A DNA stretch of 45,112 bases from Streptomyces pseudogriseolus. GTDB taxonomy: Bacteria > Actinomycetota > Actinomycetes > Streptomycetales > Streptomycetaceae. Numbering within the stretch: the stretch's first letter is position 1; each line of letters starts with the position of its first letter. The translations under genes were made by a program, and so were the position numbers. The stretch is taken from contig MUNG01000022.1 in assembly GCA_002154585.1 (NCBI GenBank), positions 1-45,112 of the forward strand, read 5' to 3'. Under the pieces are notes generated by a model that made no database searches, had not been told where the DNA came from, and saw nothing but the letters and a program-made list of their open reading frames with translations. This document shows, one piece after another, positions 32,327-40,720 of this stretch.

Positions 32327-33022
32327 ATGGGGGACATACGCAGACGGGGTGTCGTCGCCCTGGGGGTCACCGCTCTGGTGGCTCCGCTCACCCTCGCGCT
32401 CGGCGCGACGCCGGCGCAGGCCGCCAGTTGCACCACGTCGGCGGGGCCGTACCAGAAGAAGGTCGAGAAGTTCCTCGGCCGCCCGGTCGACAGCAAGCAG
32501 TCCGCCGCCGACTGCAAGGCCATCAGGGCCTTCCAGAACAAGCACGGCATCCGGCCCAACATCGGCTACGCCGGCCCTGTGACCTGGGGCGTGATGGACC
32601 TGATGAACAAGCAGAAGGCCGTCGGGAAGAACCCGAACAAGGCGGGCAAATGCCCCACCAACAAGGGGCGCATCGCCTGCGTCAACCTCACCCTCCAGCT
32701 GAGCTGGATCCAGGACGGCAAGAAGCTCGTCTACGGCCCTGTCCCGGTCCGCACCGGGCGCAACGGCTACGAGACCCGCACCGGCCTGAAGAAGATCTAC
32801 TGGCGCAACATCGACCACGTCTCGACCATCTACGACGTGCCGATGCCCTACAGCCAGTTCTTCGACGGCGGCCAGGCGTTCCACTCGGTGGGCGTCAGCA
32901 TGTGGAACCCGCCCGGCTCCCACGGCTGCGTCAACATGACGAAGACCGCCGCCAAGAAGTACTGGTCGCTGCTGAAGAAGGGCGACGACGTCTACGTGTA
33001 CGGCCGCAAGCCGGGCACCTGA
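32327..33022 (+). CDS. Secreted L,D-transpeptidase (YkuD) with N-terminal peptidoglycan-binding-like region
   Basis: A 231-residue exported enzyme. The signal peptide (about 1-33, LGVTALVAPLTLALGATPAQAA) is followed by a peptidoglycan-binding-like region (YQKKVEKFLGRPVDSKQSAADCKAIRAFQNKHGIRPNIGYAGPVTWGVMD) and a YkuD catalytic domain ending in HSVGVSMWNPPGSHGCVNMT, with His199 and catalytic Cys201. It would form 3-3 cross-links or attach proteins to peptidoglycan outside the membrane. A sigma-E-like promoter precedes it and a hairpin terminator follows, so it is monocistronic. Confidence 0.92.
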   Translation: MGDIRRRGVVALGVTALVAPLTLALGATPAQAASCTTSAGPYQKKVEKFLGRPVDSKQSAADCKAIRAFQNKHGIRPNIGYAGPVTWGVMDLMNKQKAVGKNPNKAGKCPTNKGRIACVNLTLQLSWIQDGKKLVYGPVPVRTGRNGYETRTGLKKIYWRNIDHVSTIYDVPMPYSQFFDGGQAFHSVGVSMWNPPGSHGCVNMTKTAAKKYWSLLKKGDDVYVYGRKPGT

Positions 33023-33029
33023 GCCCCCG

Positions 33030-33053
33030 GCGCCCGGCCCACGGGCCGGGCGC
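33030..33053 (+). terminator. Hairpin terminator of the L,D-transpeptidase gene
   Basis: GCGCCCGGCCC and GGGCCGGGCGC, perfect 11-bp arms separated by AC, 8 bp after the stop. A second dyad, CCCTCGGG-N5-CCCGAGGG (33072-33092), follows. Confidence 0.75.
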
Positions 33054-33209
33054 TCCCGCGTCCCCGCAAGGCCCTCGGGGGGTTCCCGAGGGGTTCCCTC
33101 AGGAGTGTGAACTCGCCCACGTTGTACGGCAGATGGACGTGATCAGCGACACTGTCCGAAATGCCCGATGAGCGTGCGATTACTCACAGCGTCTTCACGT
33201 CGGGGGACG

Positions 33210-33215
33210 TATGCT
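33210..33215 (+). promoter_or_regulatory. Leaderless-type -10 box of the 57-residue ORF
   Basis: TATGCT ends 7 nt before ATG 33223 and no suitably spaced ribosome-binding site serves that ATG. This supports 33223 rather than 33211 as the start. Confidence 0.4.
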
Positions 33216-33222
33216 TCACGGC

Positions 33223-33396
33223 ATGTCCACCAGTGTTGAACCCTCCTCCGAGCGATCGGCTGCCGAGGTCAACGAGGAGATCCGGGCCCTGTGGCTCCGG
33301 TCGGGCGGGACACTCAGCGTCGAACAGCGCGAGGAGTACCAGCGCCTGGTCCAGGAGTGGGCCTCGGCCCTCCCGCAGGCGGCCACGGCGGCCTGA
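33223..33396 (+). CDS. Small conserved-type hypothetical protein
   Basis: A 57-residue soluble protein, MSTSVEPSSERSAAEVNEEI..., with a predicted helical hairpin (AAEVNEEIRALW then VEQREEYQRLVQEWASAL). The first in-frame ATG (33211) overlaps a TATGCT -10 candidate, so 33223 is favoured. High third-position G/C supports coding. It is convergent with the membrane-tethered protease and shares a bidirectional terminator. Function unknown. Confidence 0.65.
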   Translation: MSTSVEPSSERSAAEVNEEIRALWLRSGGTLSVEQREEYQRLVQEWASALPQAATAA

Positions 33397-33419
33397 CGAC
33401 CGGCCTCGGCATCACGATC

Positions 33420-33445
33420 GGGCACCCGTGACCCCACGGGTGCCC
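33420..33445. terminator. Bidirectional hairpin terminator
   Basis: GGGCACCCGTG and CACGGGTGCCC, perfect 11-bp arms around ACCC, between convergent stops at 33396 and 33454. Confidence 0.8.
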
Positions 33446-33453
33446 TCACCGTC

Positions 33454-34839
33454 TCACCCCCAGGTCGCCGAGTACTGCCTGCGGTACGCCTTGCGGTCCT
33501 GCTCGGCCCTGATCCACCGCGACGCCACCAGCGCGACCAGGCTGCCGCCCATCACCAGCAGCCCCGGACCCACGTTCCGCGGGTCGGCCAGCCGCGACAC
33601 CAGCGTCGACGGGTCCGGCAGGATGCCCCGCACCGGCGTCGAGGACCCCGGCGTGGCCGCGTCCGGCGCCGTCACGCCCTGCGCCTGCGACGGCGCCGGG
33701 GAGGGGCTCCCGCCCCCGCCCTCCGCCCCGGGCGCCACGATCATCTTCAGGTCCAGGTCCGCCAGCGCCTTCGTCACCGGCTGGAAGTACGTGATGCCGC
33801 CCGAGCGGCAGTCGCCGCTGCCGCCGGAGGTGACGCCGAGCGCGATCCCCTCGGAGAACATCGGCCCGCCGCTGTCCCCGGGCTCCGCGCACACGTCCGA
33901 CTCGATCAGCCCGCCGACCGTGCCCTCCGGGTAGTTGACCGTCACGTCCAGCGCGGTCACCTCCCCGTCGCGCAGCCCGCTGGTGCTGCCGCTGCGGAAG
34001 ATCCGCTGCCCCACCGTCGGGTCGGCCACCCCGGTGATCCGCACGCCCTTGTTGCCGCCCACCGCGACCACCCCGGCGTTGTCACCCGCCTTGCCGCCGT
34101 CGTACGCGATCAGCGAGTAGTCGTCGCCCGGGAAGCTGCCTCCGACGGTGGTGCCGACCTTCTGCCGGGCCCCGCTGTCGGAGAACCACACCGACCCCTG
34201 CGGCCCGCAGTGCCCGGCGGTGAGGATGAACTCCCGCTCCCCGTCGGTGACGTTGAACCCGGCCGAGCAGCGGCCCGCCGTCGACAGCACGGGCAGCCCG
34301 CCGGCCAGGCGGGTGGTGAAGGCCCCCTCGACCCGCTCCATCCGCACGAAGTCGCCGATGCCGTCGGCCACGTCGGTGAGCGACGACCAGTCGTCCGCGG
34401 ACACCGTGCTGTCCCCGCGCACCACCACCTGGTTGGACCGGTAGTCCTTCAGCCAGGCCGTGCCGGGCACCCGCGGCGCCGAACTCAGCGTCCTCGTCGC
34501 GGAGTCGAAGTCGTCCATGCTGTGCCGCACCATCTTCGGCTCGGCGCCCGCGGCCCGCACCTCCTCGGCCGCCTCCTGGTCGGTGACCGCGACGACCGTC
34601 CGGCCGTCCTCGCCGACCCAGGTGCCCGCCGTGCGGGACGTGCCGAGCCGCTGCACCAGGGCGGCGCCCGGACCGGCCGCGGCCCCGTCCCCGGGGGAGG
34701 CGGTGGAGAAGGGGACGGCGTCGGGCGTGCCGGGCTCGCTCGCCACGGCGTGCGTGACCATCGTGCCGCCCAGCAGGAGTCCGCCGACGGCCGCCAGCCG
34801 TGTCACTCGCCGGACCACCCGTCGTCGTGCGTGCCTCAT
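33454..34839 (-). CDS. S1 serine protease with C-terminal membrane anchor
   Basis: A 461-residue streptogrisin/alpha-lytic-type preproprotease. Signal peptide ([28 protein letters not shown]), pro-region (to about 180), protease domain with His210 (LTAGHC), Asp240 (GDDYSLIAY) and Ser323 (EPGDSGGPM). A Pro/Ser/Ala-rich linker is followed by a hydrophobic helix near the C terminus ([20 protein letters not shown]) and a basic cytoplasmic tail ([14 protein letters not shown]), so the mature enzyme should be tethered to the outer face of the membrane. ATG 34839 follows GGAG; no sortase signal is seen. It is related to, but clearly distinct from, the secreted protease at 15243-16496. Confidence 0.92.
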   Translation of the reverse strand: MRHARRRVVRRVTRLAAVGGLLLGGTMVTHAVASEPGTPDAVPFSTASPGDGAAAGPGAALVQRLGTSRTAGTWVGEDGRTVVAVTDQEAAEEVRAAGAEPKMVRHSMDDFDSATRTLSSAPRVPGTAWLKDYRSNQVVVRGDSTVSADDWSSLTDVADGIGDFVRMERVEGAFTTRLAGGLPVLSTAGRCSAGFNVTDGEREFILTAGHCGPQGSVWFSDSGARQKVGTTVGGSFPGDDYSLIAYDGGKAGDNAGVVAVGGNKGVRITGVADPTVGQRIFRSGSTSGLRDGEVTALDVTVNYPEGTVGGLIESDVCAEPGDSGGPMFSEGIALGVTSGGSGDCRSGGITYFQPVTKALADLDLKMIVAPGAEGGGGSPSPAPSQAQGVTAPDAATPGSSTPVRGILPDPSTLVSRLADPRNVGPGLLVMGGSLVALVASRWIRAEQDRKAYRRQYSATWG

Positions 34840-34962
34840 GCATGGCTCCAGAACCTCGACAGCGCGGTGCGCGCACCGCGGGGGCCTCCCTCGAGCAGAG
34901 CGCCCCCTGTCCATACGGCCCCGGAGCCCGCCGTGTTCAGCGCGGACCGGACGCCGTTCGGC

Positions 34963-35940
34963 TCAGCGGGCCGCGCGCATCGAGGAGTTGGGCACGGACA
35001 GGCCCAGCGCCGGCGCCGTACGGCCGTCGCCCCACACCGACGCCGGGTCCACGTAGGGACGCAGCAGCGCCGTGAGCCCCGCGTCGCCGCTGCCGCGCAG
35101 CGCGTCACCGGCCGCCTTGCGCGCGATGCCGGCGAGGAAGTCCGCCAGCTGCACCCGCGGGTCGTCCCGCGCGACGACCAGCCGCACCTCCGCCAGCGCC
35201 ACCCCGGACCGGCGGGCGGTCTCCTCGATCCACGCGATGCGCTCGGGCGTCAGCAGGTTCTGCCGGTCGTGCACCAGCCGCACCGGCCGCCGCCCGGGCC
35301 CGCTCCAGTACGCCGCCGTGGCGACGATCGCCGGGAGCAGCGGGTTGAGGACCGGGATGCGCACCGCAGGGCCTTCCAACAGCCCCGCCCGGTAGGCCTC
35401 GGCCCGCCCGCGCCCCGCCGCCAGCCGCTCCAGCACCGGGCCCGCGTCCGTGCCGGCGTGCACCCGGCGCAGCTCGTCCAGGGTCGTGAAGAACAGCGGC
35501 ACCGAGGACCCCGGCTCCGCCCCGTTACGGGTGCGCAGCAGCCGGTTCGCCACGGCCAGGAACCGCTGCCCGTCGTCCGCGCCCAGCACGTCACGGACCG
35601 TGCGGTACAGCTCCGCCGCCGCGCCCCGGTCGTCGAGCAGCACGGCGGCCAGCCGGTCCACCACGAAGAACGACTTCTCGGTGAGATGCACGCGCGCCGC
35701 GCCGTGCAGCGGCCCGCCCGGCGCGAGGAACCACTCCAGCACCGCCCGGTGCTTCTCCCGCAGCAGATGGGTCGCCTTGTACTCGGTCGCCGGGGAGCGG
35801 ATCCGGTCCCGGATCTCCCGCAGCGCGCCCGCCGCGTCCGCCACGGGGACATGGACACCGGCGTGCGCGAACACGTCGGTGTTCCCGCCGGTCAGGTTCT
35901 CGCCGTCCGACCCCGACTCGTCGCAGGCGACCTCCCGCAC
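34963..35940 (-). CDS. DUF3800-like protein
   Basis: A 325-residue protein resembling the DUF3800 group. It begins [16 protein letters not shown] (the D-E-S-G acidic start typical of the family) and has [63 protein letters not shown] and, near the end, [22 protein letters not shown], the conserved QLADFLAG block. DUF3800 proteins are proposed RNase H-like or nuclease-like enzymes. GTG 35940 is used; GTG 35991 is possible but leaves only 24 bp to the divergent aminotransferase. Function uncertain. Confidence 0.72.
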   Translation of the reverse strand: MREVACDESGSDGENLTGGNTDVFAHAGVHVPVADAAGALREIRDRIRSPATEYKATHLLREKHRAVLEWFLAPGGPLHGAARVHLTEKSFFVVDRLAAVLLDDRGAAAELYRTVRDVLGADDGQRFLAVANRLLRTRNGAEPGSSVPLFFTTLDELRRVHAGTDAGPVLERLAAGRGRAEAYRAGLLEGPAVRIPVLNPLLPAIVATAAYWSGPGRRPVRLVHDRQNLLTPERIAWIEETARRSGVALAEVRLVVARDDPRVQLADFLAGIARKAAGDALRGSGDAGLTALLRPYVDPASVWGDGRTAPALGLSVPNSSMRAAR

Positions 35941-36002
35941 CGCCCCGTCGCCGTCACCGGGCGGCGGCCCGAAATTCCGATGTGGGTCCACACCACGCCC
36001 CC

Positions 36003-36008
36003 TATCGT
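36003..36008 (+). promoter_or_regulatory. Leaderless-type -10 box of the aminotransferase gene
   Basis: TATCGT ends 7 nt before ATG 36016; no ribosome-binding site is visible. Confidence 0.4.
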
Positions 36009-36015
36009 GTGTTTC

Positions 36016-37215
36016 ATGACCAGGATCCCGCACGGTACGTCCGGTGAACCGAATCCGCTCGAGGCCTTTTCCCTGGATCAGCTGCGCCGCCGCACCAGCA
36101 TGAAGTGGCGTACGTACCCCGAGGACGTCCTCCCGGTGTGGGTGGCCGAGATGGACGTGGCGCCGCCCGGACCGGTCGTGCGGGCGGTCACCGAGGCGAT
36201 GGAGTCCGGCGACACCGGATACCCCGCCGGGACCGCCTACGCCGAGGCGCTGGCCGCCTTCGCCGACAAGCGGTGGGGCTGGTCCGGCCTCGCCGTGGAG
36301 CGCACCGCGATCGTGCCGGACGTGATGCTGGGCGTGGTCGAGATGCTCCGGCTGGTCACCGGGCCCGGCGACCCGGTCGTGGTCAACCCGCCGGTCTACC
36401 CGCCCTTCTACGACTTCACCCGTCACGCGGACCGCCGTGTCGTCGAAGCCCCGCTCGGCGCGGACGGACGGCTCGACCCGGACGTCCTGGAACGCGCCTT
36501 CCGCGAGGCGACCGCCGGCGGCGGGCGCGCCGCGTACCTGCTGTGCAGCCCGCACAACCCCACCGGCACCGTGCACACCGCCGACGAGCTGACGGCGGTC
36601 GCGGCGCTCGCCGAGCGGTACGGCGTACGGGTCGTCGCCGACGAGATCCACGCGCCGCTGGTGTACGACGGCACGCGCTTCGTGCCGTACCTGAGCGTGC
36701 CCGGCGGCGAGCGCGGCCTGTCGCTGATGTCGGCGTCGAAGGCGTGGAGCCTGGCCGGGCTGAAGGCGGCCCTCGCCGTCGCCGGGCCCGCCGCGGCCGA
36801 CGACCTGGCCCGCATGCCGGAGGTGGTCGGTCACGGTCCGAGCCACGTCGGCATCCTCGCCCACACCGCAGCCCTGCGCGACGCCACCGGCTGGCTGGAC
36901 GCCCTCCTCGACGGCCTCAACGCCAACCGCCGGCTGCTCACCGCGCTCCTCGCCGAGCAGCTGCCGGCCGTCCGGTACCGCCCGGGCGACGCCACCTACC
37001 TAGCCTGGCTGGACTGCCGGGACCTCGGCCTGGGCGACGACCCCGCCGAGGCGTTCCTCCGGCACGGACGGGTGGCGCTCACCGGCGGACCGCCCTTCGG
37101 CACCGGCGGCGCGGGCCACGCCCGGCTGAACCTCGCGACCTCGCCCGAGGTGCTCACCGAGGCGGTGCGGCGCATGGCTGCCGCCGTGCGCGCGGCGGGC
37201 GGCGCCCGTGCCTGA
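36016..37215 (+). CDS. MalY/PatB-family PLP-dependent aminotransferase / C-S lyase
   Basis: A 399-residue fold-type I PLP enzyme. The N-terminal [28 protein letters not shown] is the hallmark of the MalY/PatB group, whose members are cystathionine beta-lyases or C-S lyases. The cofactor region includes [24 protein letters not shown] and Schiff-base Lys242 in [19 protein letters not shown] carries the carboxylate-binding Arg. No Shine-Dalgarno is seen, but TATCGT lies 7 nt before the ATG. The methyltransferase gene overlaps its end by 8 bp, so they form one operon. Confidence 0.92.
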   Translation: MTRIPHGTSGEPNPLEAFSLDQLRRRTSMKWRTYPEDVLPVWVAEMDVAPPGPVVRAVTEAMESGDTGYPAGTAYAEALAAFADKRWGWSGLAVERTAIVPDVMLGVVEMLRLVTGPGDPVVVNPPVYPPFYDFTRHADRRVVEAPLGADGRLDPDVLERAFREATAGGGRAAYLLCSPHNPTGTVHTADELTAVAALAERYGVRVVADEIHAPLVYDGTRFVPYLSVPGGERGLSLMSASKAWSLAGLKAALAVAGPAAADDLARMPEVVGHGPSHVGILAHTAALRDATGWLDALLDGLNANRRLLTALLAEQLPAVRYRPGDATYLAWLDCRDLGLGDDPAEAFLRHGRVALTGGPPFGTGGAGHARLNLATSPEVLTEAVRRMAAAVRAAGGARA

Positions 37216-37933
37216 CGCCTGCTTCGCCCACCCCCGGCTCGCTGCCGTCTACGACCCGCTCGGCCCCGACCGCGGCGACCTCGACGCCTATCTGCGCACG
37301 GCGCGGGAGTTCGGCGCCCGCCGGGTGCTGGACATCGGCTGCGGCACGGGCGTGTTCGCGCTGCTCCTCGCGGACGAGGGCATCGGCGTCGTGGGCGCCG
37401 ACCCGGCCGCCGCGTCCCTCGACGTCGCCCGCGCCAAGCCGGGCGCCGGGCGGGTGCGCTGGATCGAGGGCGACGCGACGGACCTGCCGCCGCTCACCGC
37501 CGACCTGGCCACCATGACGGGGAACGTCGCCCAGGCGATCGCGGACCCCGCCGACTGGCACGCCACCCTGCGCGGGGCCCGCTCGGCCCTGCGTCCCGGC
37601 GGCCGCCTGGTCTTCGAGACCCGCGACCCGGCCCGGCGCGCCTGGGAGACCTGGACCCGCGAGCACTCGTACGTCCGCGCCGACGTGCCCGGCGCCGGCG
37701 TCGTGGAGAGCTGGCACGACGTGACCGCCGTGGACGGCCCGTTGGTGACGTTCCGTACGACGTACGTGTTCGCCTCGGACGGGGAGGTGCTGACCTCGGA
37801 CTCGACGTTGCGGTTCCGGCAGCGCCAGGAGGTCGAGGCGGACCTCGCCGACCACGGCTACGTGCTGGAGGACGTAAGGGACGCGCCCGACCGCCCCGGC
37901 CGGGAGTTCGTGTTCGTGGCCCGCCGCCCGTAG
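37208..37933 (+). CDS. Class I SAM-dependent methyltransferase
   Basis: A 241-residue methyltransferase with motif [20 protein letters not shown] (about residues 40-58), [43 protein letters not shown] and [14 protein letters not shown]. It starts with GTG inside the end of the aminotransferase gene (8-bp overlap), indicating coupled translation. The acceptor is unknown; methylation of a sulfur-containing product of the C-S lyase would be a hypothesis only. Confidence 0.88.
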   Translation: MPDACFAHPRLAAVYDPLGPDRGDLDAYLRTAREFGARRVLDIGCGTGVFALLLADEGIGVVGADPAAASLDVARAKPGAGRVRWIEGDATDLPPLTADLATMTGNVAQAIADPADWHATLRGARSALRPGGRLVFETRDPARRAWETWTREHSYVRADVPGAGVVESWHDVTAVDGPLVTFRTTYVFASDGEVLTSDSTLRFRQRQEVEADLADHGYVLEDVRDAPDRPGREFVFVARRP

Positions 37934-37976
37934 AGCCGAGCCGGACGGCTCCCGGCGGACCGTGCCGCGGCGGGCC

Positions 37977-37982
37977 TAGACT
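37977..37982 (+). promoter_or_regulatory. Leaderless-type -10 box of the PPOX protein gene
   Basis: TAGACT ends 6 nt before ATG 37989; no ribosome-binding site is visible. Confidence 0.45.
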
Positions 37983-37988
37983 TCGGCC

Positions 37989-38369
37989 ATGGACGACGCG
38001 TTGCGGGACCGGCTCGGGGCGGGCACGTACCTGCTCCTCACCAGCTACCGGAAGAACGGCACGCCCGTGGCCACCCCGGTGTGGGTGGTGCGCGACGGCG
38101 ACGCACTGGGCGTGTGGACCGCCGCCGACTCGTGGAAGGTCAAGCGCGTCCGCGCCCGCGGGGACGTCCTCGTGGGCCCCTGCGACGTGCGCGGCAACCC
38201 GACCGGCGACCAGGTCCCGGCCACCGCCGAGATCTGCGACGCGGCCACGACCGCCCGCTACCGGCAGCTGATCGCCCGCAAGTACGGCCTGATGGGCCGC
38301 CTCACCCTGCTGGGCAGCCGGCTGCGCCGGGGCCTGGACGGCACGGTGGGCATCCGCGTCACCCTCTGA
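37989..38369 (+). CDS. PPOX-class F420-dependent oxidoreductase-like protein
   Basis: A 126-residue split-barrel protein of the pyridoxamine-5'-phosphate-oxidase-like (PPOX) superfamily: LTSYRKNGTPVATPVWVVRDGDALGVWTAADSWKVKRVRARGDVLVGPCDVRGNPTG (about 18-74) is the typical cofactor-barrel sequence of F420- or FMN-binding actinobacterial members. It probably acts as a dimer on an F420-dependent reduction. TAGACT just before the ATG suggests a leaderless transcript. Cofactor and substrate are not proven. Confidence 0.85.
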   Translation: MDDALRDRLGAGTYLLLTSYRKNGTPVATPVWVVRDGDALGVWTAADSWKVKRVRARGDVLVGPCDVRGNPTGDQVPATAEICDAATTARYRQLIARKYGLMGRLTLLGSRLRRGLDGTVGIRVTL

Positions 38370-38400
38370 ACCGGCGCTCCGGCGACGGGGGCCGGACCGG

Positions 38401-38826
38401 TCAGGTCCAGGCCCGCAGCGGCTCGTCCACCAGCTGGAACACCGGCTCGCCGCGCACCGGGTCCTCGGCCGTCGACAGCCGCACCCGGTCGCCGCTGTGG
38501 ATGCCGATCGGCGGGCCCATGACCCGGCCCCGCACCACGAACCCCTCCGCCATCTCTATCAGCGAAACGTTGCGCGCCGCCGGGGTGTTGCGGTGCAGCA
38601 CCGTCGAATGGCGCACCGTGCCCAGGCCCGCGCTGCGCTCCGTGCGCAGGTCGCTGCCCTGACAGACCGGGCACAGCAGCCGGTGGTACATCGCCGTGCC
38701 GCACCAGGTGCAACGCTGGAAGAGCATGGCCTCCTGGTCGCCGCTCCGCGCTCCGGGCCCCTGCGGTTCGAGCAGGCGCGTGGAGCCGGCTGCCTGCTGA
38801 GCGACGCTCCCTGAGAAGTGGTACAC
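38401..38826 (-). CDS. Zn-ribbon / OB-fold (DUF35-like) protein
   Basis: A 141-residue protein. A 35-residue N-terminal extension precedes a zinc ribbon, CTWCGTAMYHRLLCPVCQGSD (four Cys in two pairs), and an OB-fold typical of DUF35/acyl-CoA-associated proteins (TVRHSTVLHRNT ... FVVRGRVMGPPIGIHSGDRVRLS). Such proteins are usually subunits or partners of thiolases and other acyl-CoA enzymes. GTG 38826 is chosen for AAGGAG upstream; residues before the ribbon are then included. Two strong palindromes lie about 100 bp upstream. No thiolase gene is in the window. Confidence 0.85.
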   Translation of the reverse strand: MYHFSGSVAQQAAGSTRLLEPQGPGARSGDQEAMLFQRCTWCGTAMYHRLLCPVCQGSDLRTERSAGLGTVRHSTVLHRNTPAARNVSLIEMAEGFVVRGRVMGPPIGIHSGDRVRLSTAEDPVRGEPVFQLVDEPLRAWT

Positions 38827-38924
38827 GCTGGTCAACTCCTTGCACTCGGCCGGACGTCCACGTGCCCGGTCGCCCGGACACGCGCCTGCCCGGTGGCCGT
38901 GCCACCGCGCACGGCCACAGAGTA

Positions 38925-38960
38925 TGGCACTGAGTGCCACGCGTAAAGGCACTCAGTACC
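38925..38960. promoter_or_regulatory. Two phased operator-like palindromes
   Basis: TGGCACT-G-AGTGCCA (38925-38939, perfect 15-bp palindrome) and GGCACT-C-AGTACC (38948-38960, one mismatch). The centres (38932 and 38954) are 22 bp apart, two turns of the helix. On the minus strand they precede the Zn-ribbon gene, with TACTCT/CATACT as a candidate -10 next to the first. A TetR-type dimer is likely. Confidence 0.65.
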
Positions 38961-39079
38961 CCCTTCTGCGGGGCCGGGGCCCTTCCCCGGGGAACGCCGT
39001 CATGTGCACGGCACGTGACAGGTCTGCACACGCCAAGGACGGGCATACGGGCAACACCCCTAGGAAAAGGAGCCTGTTC

Positions 39080-39247
39080 ATGGTCGGCATAGTGGCGGCG
39101 GTGCTGTTCTTCATCGCCTTTCTGATCAACGCGGCGGACATCACGACCAACGACGTGTTCTCCTCGGTGAACGTGATGCTGCTGGGGCTGACCGCCCTGG
39201 CCCTGCACGTCGCCGGCATCGGCGCGGGACGGCCCCGCAGACGCTGA
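39080..39247 (+). CDS. Small two-helix membrane protein
   Basis: A 55-residue protein with two predicted membrane helices (VGIVAAVLFFIAFLINAA and SVNVMLLGLTALALHVAGIGAG) and a basic C-terminal tail (RPRRR). AAAAGGAG is well placed before the ATG. Nothing in it identifies a function; size and layout resemble small inner-membrane stress or accessory proteins. Confidence 0.72.
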   Translation: MVGIVAAVLFFIAFLINAADITTNDVFSSVNVMLLGLTALALHVAGIGAGRPRRR

Positions 39248-39387
39248 CAAGCCCCGGCCGGGGTGCGGAGAGGGCCGACCTGAGGAACGGTGGCGGGCAG
39301 AGCGATGAGCTGCGCACGGCGACGGGGTCTCCCCTGTGTGCCGGCCGCCACCGGGCCGGCCCCGCCGCACCCCCCGAGGAGAACCGC

Positions 39388-39963
39388 ATGACCGCCACCT
39401 ACACCTTCGACGTCTTCTCCAGCCTCGACGGCTACGGCGCCGCCGGCGGCGACTGGACCGGCTACTGGGGCAAACAGGGCCCGCAACTGCTCGACCACCG
39501 GCTCGCCCAGCACGCGGGGGAGCAGCGCATGGTCTTCGGCGCGAACACCTACCGGGCCTTCGCCCAGATGCTGGCCGACAGCACCGGCGAGTCGGACGTC
39601 CGCGACCCCTGGGTCACCCGCATGCGCAACCTGCCGGCGATCGTCGTCTCGAACACGCTCCAGGAGCCCCTGGACTGGCCGGACGCCACGGTCGTCAAGG
39701 GCGACGCGGTCGACGTCGTGGCGCGCCTGAAGGAGGAGTCCGACGTGCCGCTGCGCTCGCACGGCAGCCTGTCGATGAACCGCGCCCTGATGGCGGCCGG
39801 CCTGGTCGACCGCCTCCAGATCACGGTGTTCCCGGTCGTCACCGGCCGCACCGGCCTGGACCGCGTCTTCGAGGGCGCCGCCGACTTCGACCTCGAACTG
39901 CTCGAACACCGCACCCTGGACGACCGCATCCAGGAACTGGTCTACCGGCCCACGCTGCACTGA
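39388..39963 (+). CDS. Dihydrofolate-reductase-like (RibD C-terminal domain) oxidoreductase
   Basis: A 191-residue RibD_C/DHFR-fold protein: FDVFSSLDGYGAAGGDWTGYWGKQGPQLL (about 7-35), MVFGANTYRAFAQML, PAIVVSNTLQEPLDWPDATVVKG, LRSHGSLSMNRALMAAGLVDRLQITVFPVVTGRTG. This is the usual stand-alone 'dihydrofolate reductase family' protein, NADPH-dependent, with unknown substrate. GAGGAG precedes the ATG. It has its own gap on both sides. Confidence 0.9.
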   Translation: MTATYTFDVFSSLDGYGAAGGDWTGYWGKQGPQLLDHRLAQHAGEQRMVFGANTYRAFAQMLADSTGESDVRDPWVTRMRNLPAIVVSNTLQEPLDWPDATVVKGDAVDVVARLKEESDVPLRSHGSLSMNRALMAAGLVDRLQITVFPVVTGRTGLDRVFEGAADFDLELLEHRTLDDRIQELVYRPTLH

Positions 39964-40093
39964 GACCACCGCCCGGAGCAGCGGCCCCAGCGGGGCGGGA
40001 GGGAGCGTCGTACGGCCCGCGAGGCCCCCTGCTTCGGCGCGCGGCCCGGCGCTACAGTGGTCGTCACTGCCGGCGCGGGGAAGGGGACCTGTC

Positions 40094-40702
40094 GTGACCG
40101 GAACCGCACCCGCGACCCAGGCGGTCCTGCTCCGCCCCGGCCGGCTCACGCGCCCCGTACCGCGCACCGGCGTCACCCGGATCGGCGTCACCGGTCACCG
40201 CGCGATCCCGGCCGCCGTGGAACCCGTCGTACGGGCAGGGATGCGTGCGCTGTTCCACGGTGACGGACTGTCCCACGACGACGGAGGCGGCGGACCGTCC
40301 CACGGTGACGGCGACGGCGGACCGCTGGAGGCGCTCACCAGCCTCGCCGCCGGAGCCGACCAGATCTTCGCCGACATCGCCCTGGCCAACGGGGTGCCCG
40401 TGACGGCGGTGATCCCCGGCACGGACCACGAGGCCGGCCTGGGCGACGCCGCCACCCTGCGCGCCTACCGGCGCATCCTGCGTTCCTGCGCCAAGCAGGA
40501 GCGGCTGCCGCCCGAGCCGACGCGCGAGGCGGCGTACCTTGCGGCAGGCCGGTGGATCGTCGACCACGCCGACCATCTGGTCGCCGTCTGGGACGGCCTG
40601 CCCGCGCGCGGCGTCGGCGGCACCGGAGACGTGGTCGCGTACGCGCGCCGCACCGGGGTCCCGGTGACCGTTCTGTGGAGGCCGGGCGTCGTACGCGACT
40701 GA
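40094..40702 (+). CDS. SLOG-like nucleotide-sensor domain protein
   Basis: A 202-residue Rossmann-like protein. IGVTGHRAIP (about residues 30-39), LTSLAAGADQIFADIALANGVPVTAVIPG and the C-terminal AGRWIVDHADHLVAVWDGLPARGVGGTGDVVAYARRTGVPVTVLW fit the SLOG/LOG-DprA superfamily, proposed to bind nucleotide-derived signals in conflict systems. The loop between strands carries an HGDG/HDDGGGGPS/HGDGDGGP repeat (about 55-77). GTG start with AAGGGG upstream. It is convergent (18 bp between stops) with a DUF4231/SLATT two-TM gene, a pairing that supports the call. Confidence 0.75.
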   Translation: MTGTAPATQAVLLRPGRLTRPVPRTGVTRIGVTGHRAIPAAVEPVVRAGMRALFHGDGLSHDDGGGGPSHGDGDGGPLEALTSLAAGADQIFADIALANGVPVTAVIPGTDHEAGLGDAATLRAYRRILRSCAKQERLPPEPTREAAYLAAGRWIVDHADHLVAVWDGLPARGVGGTGDVVAYARRTGVPVTVLWRPGVVRD

Positions 40703-40720
40703 CGCCCGGCACCGGCGCGT

